From: Flectobacillus major DSM 103
GTDB taxonomy: Bacteria > Bacteroidota > Bacteroidia > Cytophagales > Spirosomataceae
Direction: 5' to 3'
Length of the DNA stretch: 64,000 nucleotides
Assembly (NCBI RefSeq): GCF_000427405.1
Contig: NZ_KE386491.1
Span: 417,001 to 481,000 of the forward strand
A model generated the notes under the pieces. The model ran no database searches. It was not told the DNA's origin and saw only the letters and a list, made by a program, of their open reading frames with translations. Of the stretch, positions 37,048 through 44,207 are shown one piece after another. Made by a program: the position numbers and the translations under genes. Position 1 is the stretch's first letter. Every line of letters begins with the position of its first letter.

Positions 37048-38096
37048 CTTTTATTTTTACTCATGGCAGAGTAATATTTGTTCATCATTTCACGGTCTTT
37101 TCTAATTGCCTCAAGATTCATGAAAATAGAATTTTTATTATCGTTAACTCCCTTAATAAGAGCTTGAGGGGCTATATGATTATAATAATCTAAGGCTTTA
37201 TTTAGTTCCACTTCGGCCTGATTCAGCAAGCTAAAGAGCTGTTCTTTATAAGTAAGTGCAGTTTGCTGTTGCTGGTGGGGTATTTTGTTTTCTCGTATTT
37301 TCCGAGAAATAGCGGTATAGTTTTCTAAAATCTGGGTAGATTTCATGGCATAGTGGAAGCCCAAAGTATTATAAGCGTTGTTGTTGTTAGGGTCGTGTTG
37401 TAAAATACGCTCTTGGCTGCTGACAACCCTACTGGTAGAATCAAGCTGCTCAAAAGTTAATAGTGTCTTTCCAAGTGGGAATTTACGACTATACCGAAAA
37501 GGAGGGCCTTTGATAAATTCTTTTTCGGTAATGATATTATCTGACAGTTGCCAGAGTGGGTCGAATGGATAATGAGTCAGCAAAAACTGCGAAGGTATTG
37601 TAAGGTAAAAATCCCAAGTTTTGCGTTGCTGAAATTGGTCATTAATCATAGCTCCAGCACTCCAAGTGAGGTCTATTAAATACCATTTTTGATTAATTTT
37701 TACAGCATTCCACGCATGACTTTCTATTCTAAAAGTAGAATCTGCGGGGTTTGAAGAATTGCGAACTTTGCCAAACCCTTCAATAATTTGTGTTTTAAGA
37801 CCTGCATATTGACATAAATCATAAAAAATATTGGCGTATCCACCACAAATAGCCTTTTTCGACGAAAGTACTACAGCACTCGACTGCGTATTGCCCAAAT
37901 CTAGGGTTGGCAATCGCTCGTTGAAAGTAGCAAAATCGTAATGAATATTGTCGGTTATCCAATGAAAAATAGCTACCATTTTCAACGAGTCTGTCGGTTG
38001 TGTACTTGTCAGTTGTGCTGCGAGTTTTTTTACAGGGTTTTGAGAAAAACATTTAGGCAAAAAAGCGAGTAAAACAATGCTAAGGATGTATTTCAT
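37044..38096 (-). CDS. Secreted transglutaminase-like protein
   Basis: 350 aa with a signal peptide (cleavage near CFS-Q, ~18-19). A transglutaminase-like core at ~30-150 has a complete Cys-His-Asp triad: C84 in KAICGGYA, H127 in SHAWNAV and D142 in LIDLTW. The C-terminal half (~220-340) is helical and TPR-like (NNAYNTLGFHYAMKSTQI...). Such proteins usually act as cysteine proteases or cross-linkers in the periplasm; the substrate is unknown. First gene of an overlapping pair with ypdA, an odd pairing of a periplasmic and a cytosolic protein. Confidence 0.82.
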   Translation of the reverse strand: MKYILSIVLLAFLPKCFSQNPVKKLAAQLTSTQPTDSLKMVAIFHWITDNIHYDFATFNERLPTLDLGNTQSSAVVLSSKKAICGGYANIFYDLCQYAGLKTQIIEGFGKVRNSSNPADSTFRIESHAWNAVKINQKWYLIDLTWSAGAMINDQFQQRKTWDFYLTIPSQFLLTHYPFDPLWQLSDNIITEKEFIKGPPFRYSRKFPLGKTLLTFEQLDSTSRVVSSQERILQHDPNNNNAYNTLGFHYAMKSTQILENYTAISRKIRENKIPHQQQQTALTYKEQLFSLLNQAEVELNKALDYYNHIAPQALIKGVNDNKNSIFMNLEAIRKDREMMNKYYSAMSKNKR

Positions 38097-38438
38097 GAAT
38101 AGTTATTTGATAATTAGTGAATTAATTGGTACATTAAGTCTTTTGTTGGTATTCATGAGGCTATTCCTAACATCCTGATTTTGACCTTTCATAAGAATAA
38201 ACAGTTTTTTCGTAGAATGTTTACCGAAAACATAGAGTTATTAGTCAACAAGGGCTAATATCCTTTTATTCATTACATATATCAAGCCCCACTAACTATT
38301 TGACAGACAATTTATTGCCAAATATGATATAACTAAATTTCCAGCATAGTCATTTAAAAATACCTACGAATAATGAAATTATGGTAATAGCCCTAAAATA
38401 TCAGTATTTTTGTTTCCTCACATGACCCTTTATTCAAT
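38097..38438. other. 342-bp intergenic region with one possible -7 box
   Basis: Divergent upstream region of the transglutaminase and VOC genes. TATTTTTG at 38405-38412 fits TAnnTTTG and lies 26 nt before the VOC start, but no -33 TTG is at the right distance. Nothing else recognised. Confidence 0.4.
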
Positions 38439-38903
38439 ATGAAAGCAATTTATCAGTACGTTTCAATTTTTGCTATCGCAATTTTGTTTACCAGTAAAAC
38501 TTATGCACAAGATACCCCCAAAGGTATTACCATTTTATCTTATAATCATGTAGGTTTGGCGGTAAAAGACCTTAAAGTAAGCTCTGCTTTTTATCGAGAA
38601 ATAATAGGGTTAACACCTGTAAGTGTACCCGATAATTTATTGTCTATTCGACGTTGGTTTCAGATAGCACCAGGGCAAGAACTCCATTTGTTATTGGGGC
38701 GAAACGAGCCTGTAAGCAACAATGACAAAAATGGGGCTCACTTTTCATTGAGTATTCCGACTAATTCAGCCGATGGAATAGAAGCTTTTTTGAAAAGTAA
38801 AGGCATAGCCTATCATCGCCAACAACGTTTTGATGGAGCTTTTCAAATTTATGTAACCGACCCCGACGGCTATGTAATAGAACTAAACGAGCCAAAGAGA
38901 TAG
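38439..38903 (+). CDS. Secreted VOC (glyoxalase/bleomycin-resistance) family protein
   Basis: 154 aa with a signal peptide (cleavage near TYA-Q, ~23-24), unusual because most VOC proteins are cytoplasmic. One VOC module with ligands H37 (NHVGLAVKDL), H83 or nearby (ELHLLLG), H101 (AHFSLSI) and E148 (VIELNEP) suggests a divalent-metal site formed by a homodimer. FYREIIGLTPVSV is the usual first helix. Possible roles are a lactoylglutathione-lyase-like or dioxygenase-like enzyme in the periplasm; the substrate is unknown. Monocistronic, followed by a strong terminator. Confidence 0.82.
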   Translation: MKAIYQYVSIFAIAILFTSKTYAQDTPKGITILSYNHVGLAVKDLKVSSAFYREIIGLTPVSVPDNLLSIRRWFQIAPGQELHLLLGRNEPVSNNDKNGAHFSLSIPTNSADGIEAFLKSKGIAYHRQQRFDGAFQIYVTDPDGYVIELNEPKR

Positions 38904-39032
38904 TAGTTAAGTACAAGAGGTGAAAGATGCGTATGAATTCTTGAAATTATAGTTGACTATTCAATGATGATAAAAATAGAGACTTGAGTTTACAGTTTGG
39001 ACTCTTACAATATCTAACTCCATATAACCAAT

Positions 39033-39062
39033 AAAGCCTGCCAATGGTATTTGGCAGGCTTT
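39033..39062. terminator. Bidirectional terminator between VOC and DUF2807 genes
   Basis: AAAGCCTGCCAA (39033-39044) and TTGGCAGGCTTT (39051-39062) form a perfect 12-bp stem with a 6-nt loop, with T-rich flank on the right and A-rich on the left. It lies between converging genes. Confidence 0.9.
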
Positions 39063-39086
39063 GTTAAATAGGTAGGTTAAATATTG

Positions 39087-39797
39087 TTATTCGCTTTTTA
39101 CTGATGATGCTCCCGACACATCGCTTCGCACCGAAGGTGTACCTATGTAACGTACCGACGATGCACCGCTTGCTTCTACATTCAATGATTTCTGGGCGTT
39201 TACACGTACACTTGTTGCTCCCGAAACATCTAGGTCGGCGTCTTTTGTACTAAATTCCAAAGCATTGAATTTACTGGCCCCAGAAGCTTCTAATTTCATG
39301 ATGCCTCCTTTTCCTTTCAAGGTTACATTCGATGCTCCCGAAATATCAAATACAATTTTGTCGGCATTGAGGTTAAGCTCTGAATGTGATGCTCCCGAAT
39401 AGGTAACTTTTAGGTATTCGAGGTCATTAAAACCCCATACTTTTGAACGAGTTGCTCCCGAAAAATCTAATGCTTTTAAATCTGGAAGAGTAATCGTAAA
39501 ATGTACTCTTTTGCGGTTTTTTCCCCACGACCAACCGCTATTGTTTTTGTAAGAAGCCACCAAACGCTTTCCTTTGATTTTTACTTCAAGGTCGTTTAGG
39601 TCTTCTTCTCTTTCTGCTTCGACACTTACTTTGTACGAATTTCCTTGTGATATATCAACAATAAAGGCACTTGACATTTCGATTTCGTTGAAGCCCGATA
39701 AGTTAAAATCTTTTTTGCTTTGAGCAACTGCGAATGTACTGAATAAAATAATAGCACCTAAAGTAAGGGCACTGCGAAGGTAGGTTTGAAGTTTCAT
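39087..39797 (-). CDS. Head-GIN domain (DUF2807) secreted protein
   Basis: 236 aa with a signal peptide (cleavage near AVA-Q, ~25-26). The rest is a DUF2807 domain: an N-terminal FNEIEMSSAFIVDISQGNSYKVSVEAE strand region and a right-handed beta-helix built from repeated SGA(S/T) turns (LDFSGATRSKV, VTYSGASHSEL, FDISGASNVTL, LEASGASKFNA, LDVSGATSVRV, VEASGASSVRY, SDVSGASSVKS), about seven coils. These proteins are common in Bacteroidota envelopes; a binding or adhesive role is assumed from the fold only. A related domain forms the C-terminus of the neighbouring PspC protein. Confidence 0.88.
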   Translation of the reverse strand: MKLQTYLRSALTLGAIILFSTFAVAQSKKDFNLSGFNEIEMSSAFIVDISQGNSYKVSVEAEREEDLNDLEVKIKGKRLVASYKNNSGWSWGKNRKRVHFTITLPDLKALDFSGATRSKVWGFNDLEYLKVTYSGASHSELNLNADKIVFDISGASNVTLKGKGGIMKLEASGASKFNALEFSTKDADLDVSGATSVRVNAQKSLNVEASGASSVRYIGTPSVRSDVSGASSVKSE

Positions 39798-40093
39798 GTG
39801 TTTCGTATTTAGTTTTGCGTATATGATGCAAGTTTTGATTCATTCGTTGCATCAGATACTGATTTTTATTGAAATTTCTCAAAATATCCTTAATTAGCTC
39901 TTGCTGTACCTCAATCTGTAGGTGAATAGGTAATGCCTTTCAAATCGGGAGGCTGGTATGCCACAAGGATTTGTTTTATTGAAGAGAAAAAATATGCCAA
40001 ATATATAAAATGCTTATAATCTGCAGTTTATATATTTGGCAATAAACGAAGTGTTCGTTTTTATTACAATTTTTGTTCTAAACCGAACACCTA

Positions 40094-42535
40094 TTATTCG
40101 TCATTAGCTTTGGTAATGATGCCGTTGTCGGTTAGTGTTTTTTGTACAAGAGCGTCGCCTTTGTAGCGGATTTGAGCTACCTGTTTGGCTTTGGCTTCCA
40201 AGTTGTGATTTACTTTTACTTCGGCACGGGCGTTGTCGGTTACTTCTATTTTGGCATTGTCGGCTTCAAGGTCAAAGGCTTCTAAATGAGTTATGCCGAA
40301 CCCTTTTACTTGAAGCTGGTTGGTGCGTCCCGAAAGTTTTATTTGATTATTGCCACGCATTTCTATAGATAACCTGTCGCCGTCAAAGTCTTTGAGGCTG
40401 GTAGTACCCACACCTTCCAAAATAGCAAGGTCGGTTAAGCGTGGTACTGTAATATGGATTTCGAGAACCGACTGGCTATTGTTTTTATTTTTACTACTAA
40501 TTTTTAATCTGTTATTGACCACCTCAGCTTTAATTTGTTCTACAAACTGCTGTGTTCCTGCAACCTCTACTTTGTAGTTTTCGCCCTGTTTAACTACCAG
40601 AGTGGTTACGCCTACCAAGTCGGTTTGAATTGCTTCAAAGTCTTTTAGCGGGAGTTTTTGTACAAATTGTGAAGATGAGAAATCGCTTTCATCATCAAAA
40701 CTGTCATAATTGTTATCATTAGAGTATTCTATAGGAAACCTATTGAGGCATTCTAGTTCACCATTTTTATTAAACTGCCAAAGCGAGCCTTTGAAAAGGT
40801 TTTTGTCTGTGTCGAAATACTTGTTTGGTACTCGGTTTTCGATAAAGTAAGCAAACTGGCGTGTCATACTGAAGGGCTTTTCGAAAGGAATATAAAGCTT
40901 CATTTTAACACGTTGGTCACGGAAACGAGCATTTTCGGTAAACTCAAACTTATTGTCGAACAGCAATACCGAATCTTTATTAACCACCGAATAGGTAATG
41001 GCTAAGGCATTCTTTTCGGCATCTTTTTTGTCTTTTCCTTTGGCTCTTATTTCTTTTTCTAGTTTAAGCTCTGTGCCTTCGTAGCCAATAAGTTCGAGAT
41101 TGGTTTCAAAGCGGAAGTTATCATCAATATTTTTGCTATCGAGTAAAGGCGTTTTTTTACCAAAATTATAAGTTATCGTATTTTCGATAGACGATGTACG
41201 GGCAAAGTTTTTGGCGTAGCGTACTCCTGTGTACATACTGGCAAACAAACCAACAAAGAAGATTCCAAAAAGACTCTGCCAAATAACTGGCGTAAACAAG
41301 CTACGGCGTGTAATCAATGAAATACCTGCCAAACCTACCATAGTAGTAGGAACAATAGCCGCCAAAAAACCACCAATAAACATGATAGGAGAGGCATCTC
41401 GTGCAATTAGGCCAACAGGTAGGTCGTCGCCAATAAAAACATGACCGTTTTCTAAAGCTGTAATACCCACAAACAACGAGAAAAATAACACCAATACTGT
41501 AGCTAAGGCTGTTAATAGCATGATACTACCTGCACTAAAGCGTATGATTGTGGCAAAAAACGCTGCAATAGGGCCTACTGCTTTTACCAATTGTGATATG
41601 AGTCGAAACGGTAGCAACAAAAGTTTGGTGAGAGTATCCTCGGGTTTGTTTTCAGTAGACAAGGTTTTTTTGATATTCGATTCTATATTCTCTAAGGTAA
41701 TAGGCTCGCCAGTCATCTGCATTTTATCGGTAATGGTTTTTGCTTCGGGGGCTATTATCCACAATATAAGATAGATAACAATGCCCGACCCAAACATGAA
41801 TATCATTACAACAAAGATAAATCGTAACATTCCGAGGTCGAAACCCGTGTACGATGCTAGCCCACTAACCACACCACCGAGGACCTTTTGGTCGGGGTTA
41901 CGGTAGAATTTCTTGATAGTATCGTCGTCTTCAATGTTGAAATTAGAAGGGAAAGCAATCCATGATGCTATGTATAGCACAAAAATTACCCCGCTCAATG
42001 GTGATTGTGTAACTGGCGAAAGGCCTATAAATAGCACCAAAAAGATAAGACGAACCCAAAGGGCATCTATGCCTAGATAATGAGCAAATCCTGCACAAAC
42101 ACCTCCCAAAAGTTTTCTTTTGGTATCTCTGAATAGCTTTTTGGGGCCATAAGGTGCTTGTTGTGAACCATTGTTTGATGATTTTTCACTTTGAGGGTTT
42201 TCAGAATAAGTGCTACTTGAGCCTTTTTCGGTATTGCTTTCTTCTGCCAAAAGGTCTTCTTCTTCTTGAATGGCTTCAAAATCAGAAACTGTTCCCATCG
42301 ATGCAATCAACTCCTCTACGTCGTCGAGGGTAATGGCTTGGGTATTTTCCTTTTTTTGTTTGTCCCAAAATTTTTCGGCTATACGAGCCTCAATATCATG
42401 GATAATTTCTTTTGAGCCCTCATAAGAAGCAAAATGCAACTGAATAGCTTTGAGGTAATTCCCTAGTTTTTCGTAACCATCTTCTTCTATATAGAAAATG
42501 ATACCTGCTATATTGATAGAAATAGTCTTTTTCAT
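40094..42535 (-). CDS. Double-PspC membrane protein with C-terminal DUF2807-like domain
   Basis: 813 aa. An N-terminal cytoplasmic domain (~1-95, MKKTISINIAGIIFYIEEDGYEKLG...) is followed by a Ser/Gln-rich linker, two PspC domains (~132-198 with KLLGGVCAGFAHYLG and ~208-265 with KVLGGVVSGLASYTG), further membrane segments (~310-440) and a long extracytoplasmic part whose last ~185 residues resemble a head-GIN/DUF2807 domain (KDFEAIQTDLVGVTTLVVKQGENYKVEVAG). PspC is the phage-shock/envelope-stress membrane sensor; here it probably links envelope state to the PadR regulator coded 81 bp upstream. The architecture is common in Bacteroidota; the signal is unknown. Confidence 0.9.
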   Translation of the reverse strand: MKKTISINIAGIIFYIEEDGYEKLGNYLKAIQLHFASYEGSKEIIHDIEARIAEKFWDKQKKENTQAITLDDVEELIASMGTVSDFEAIQEEEDLLAEESNTEKGSSSTYSENPQSEKSSNNGSQQAPYGPKKLFRDTKRKLLGGVCAGFAHYLGIDALWVRLIFLVLFIGLSPVTQSPLSGVIFVLYIASWIAFPSNFNIEDDDTIKKFYRNPDQKVLGGVVSGLASYTGFDLGMLRFIFVVMIFMFGSGIVIYLILWIIAPEAKTITDKMQMTGEPITLENIESNIKKTLSTENKPEDTLTKLLLLPFRLISQLVKAVGPIAAFFATIIRFSAGSIMLLTALATVLVLFFSLFVGITALENGHVFIGDDLPVGLIARDASPIMFIGGFLAAIVPTTMVGLAGISLITRRSLFTPVIWQSLFGIFFVGLFASMYTGVRYAKNFARTSSIENTITYNFGKKTPLLDSKNIDDNFRFETNLELIGYEGTELKLEKEIRAKGKDKKDAEKNALAITYSVVNKDSVLLFDNKFEFTENARFRDQRVKMKLYIPFEKPFSMTRQFAYFIENRVPNKYFDTDKNLFKGSLWQFNKNGELECLNRFPIEYSNDNNYDSFDDESDFSSSQFVQKLPLKDFEAIQTDLVGVTTLVVKQGENYKVEVAGTQQFVEQIKAEVVNNRLKISSKNKNNSQSVLEIHITVPRLTDLAILEGVGTTSLKDFDGDRLSIEMRGNNQIKLSGRTNQLQVKGFGITHLEAFDLEADNAKIEVTDNARAEVKVNHNLEAKAKQVAQIRYKGDALVQKTLTDNGIITKANDE

Positions 42536-42616
42536 TGGAGTGATATTTTTATTGCTTAGCCAAGGTTAACACGCTGTGTCAAGCTTATAAGCAAGGTTTA
42601 AGGTTTACTTTTGGTA

Positions 42617-43006
42617 TTATTCGTTGGCTGTATCGGTTGTGTTTGGGCTTGAGTCATCTTGTTCTTTATGATGATAAAACGAATCGTGAATTACTTGCCC
42701 TACCGATGCCTGAAGCTGTATCCAAGTGCTTTCTAGCTGCTCTAAGAATAGCTTGCCGTTGTCGGTTAATACATAGTATTTGCGTGGTGGCCCCGACGAT
42801 GATTCTACCCATTTGTAATCTAAAAGACCTGAGTTTTTCAGACGAGTCAATAAAGGGTAAAGAGTACCTTCTACCACCATAATTTTGGCCGAAGTGAGTT
42901 CTTCAAGCATATCCGAGGCATATACCTCGCCTCTTGATATGATATGCAAAATGCAGAACTCCAAAATCCCTTTCCGCATTTGCACTTTTGCGTTTTCTAA
43001 ATCCAT
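42617..43006 (-). CDS. PadR-family transcriptional regulator
   Basis: 129 aa. Winged-helix PadR domain: MRKGILEFCILHIISRGEVYASDMLEEL, VVEGTLYPLLTRLKNSGLLDYKW (recognition helix and wing) and PRKYYVLTDNGK, then a C-terminal dimerisation helix of the short PadR-s2 type and an acidic tail. PadR proteins repress their own operon until an effector or membrane partner relieves them. It is the first gene of a unit with the PspC protein 81 bp downstream. A promoter with a 9-bp direct repeat lies upstream and is the obvious place for autoregulation. Confidence 0.93.
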   Translation of the reverse strand: MDLENAKVQMRKGILEFCILHIISRGEVYASDMLEELTSAKIMVVEGTLYPLLTRLKNSGLLDYKWVESSSGPPRKYYVLTDNGKLFLEQLESTWIQLQASVGQVIHDSFYHHKEQDDSSPNTTDTANE

Positions 43007-43109
43007 AACATTGTATTTTATAGGAAAGCGATATACAGTATGCCCAATACATTAATCCCTTGGGCTTAATGTGCATGCTTTTGTTTTATTGCTTCATTAA
43101 TTATTGATT

Positions 43110-43148
43110 CAAAGATATAAAAAGGTACTATGCGATGCAAGGTACTAT
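43110..43148 (-). promoter_or_regulatory. Promoter of the padR-pspC operon with probable operator
   Basis: On the minus strand TTG (43140-43138), a 20-bp spacer and TATCTTTG (43117-43110) match the Bacteroidota consensus. Transcription should start near 43103, giving a ~97-nt leader. AGGTACTAT occurs twice (43123-43131 and 43140-43148, + strand), 17 bp apart; one copy lies in the spacer and the other covers the -33 box. This is where an autorepressor would bind. Confidence 0.65.
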
Positions 43149-43237
43149 AGGAAAAATATTTTCAATATTGGATAAAAGGCAAAAAAAAAGACATTTTTGG
43201 CAAAATGAATCTAGTAAGTGCTAGCAAGTGGCCAAAA

Positions 43238-44182
43238 CTAATGCGTTTTGAAAGTGTATAAATAAGTTGATTTACTGGAGGTTATAGCACCAAGGTTTTG
43301 TTTGAATCGGAAAAGGCCTTCGTTGATTTGTCCTTGGGTCGACGAAATCCCCAAATCCAATATTTCATAGCCCTGTTCTTGGGCATATACATAAAGGGTT
43401 TCTATCAACATAATACTTGGGCTAAAAGGCAGGTAGTTGGCATGGTCGGCAGGGAGAAAATAATAAAGGATGTTGTTTTGTTGAACAACAATTAGGGTAC
43501 AGGTAGCAATAAGCTGTTGCTTGTCATATACGACACATTGCTTGAACTCGGCTGAAAATTGTTGATGAAGCTGGATGAAATCGTTGAGCGTTAAACTAAT
43601 TGGATAGTTTTTGCGAATACGTGCTGCTATAATAAACTGATAAATGGCCTCATAATTAAAAGGTTTTTTGAGCAACTGGGCTGTAATACCTGCTTGTCGG
43701 CATTTGTTCAAACGGCGTTTGGCCGAAGTGTGTAATTGTGTATAGAAAGGCTTTTCGGTAACTGCAAGGTGCTGATTGTGGTCGGTGTAACAGACCTGAA
43801 ATCCTAATTCTATCAATATTTGATGTAGAATATTGCTATTAGCCTGATAGCAGGTGGGGCATTGTATGAGCTTTAGCGAAGAGCACCCTAAGGTAGATAA
43901 GTACTGAAGAATTTCCCTGACAAATTGTTGAATCTCGATAGCAGTAATCTGCCCACTAAGCTCAAAACCGCCAAAGCTTGCCCTGAGTGGGCTAACAGCC
44001 TGTGCGTGGGTTACCCAAATATGAATGGAGGCAAGGGCAATTTCCTGAGAATTATCTAGCCAATAAAACGAATAGGGCGACTCCGACGATTGACTTGGCC
44101 AGTGTTTGGGCTGATTGAATAAAAAACAATCAACGTCAATACCAAAGTTGGGTTGAGTATAAGGATATACTATTTTTAACAT
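43238..44182 (-). CDS. GNAT/FemAB-like acetyltransferase
   Basis: 314 aa. The second half (~155-300) matches the GNAT/FemAB-related acyltransferase fold: AKRRLNKCRQAGI, IYQFIIAARIRKNYPISLTLNDFIQLHQQF, CVVYDKQQLIATCTLIVVQQNNILYYFLPA (strands with the acyl-CoA site) and LIETLYVYAQEQGYEILDLGISSTQGQINEGLFRFKQNLG at the end. The first ~150 residues are a diverged second copy of the fold, as in FemX-type proteins. The substrate is unknown; cell-envelope or polysaccharide modification is common in this family. It follows the hybrid kinase gene by 25 bp, so is probably co-transcribed. Confidence 0.72.
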   Translation of the reverse strand: MLKIVYPYTQPNFGIDVDCFLFNQPKHWPSQSSESPYSFYWLDNSQEIALASIHIWVTHAQAVSPLRASFGGFELSGQITAIEIQQFVREILQYLSTLGCSSLKLIQCPTCYQANSNILHQILIELGFQVCYTDHNQHLAVTEKPFYTQLHTSAKRRLNKCRQAGITAQLLKKPFNYEAIYQFIIAARIRKNYPISLTLNDFIQLHQQFSAEFKQCVVYDKQQLIATCTLIVVQQNNILYYFLPADHANYLPFSPSIMLIETLYVYAQEQGYEILDLGISSTQGQINEGLFRFKQNLGAITSSKSTYLYTFKTH

Positions 44183-44207
44183 AGCAACAAGGTGTAGTAT
44201 TGGTGGT

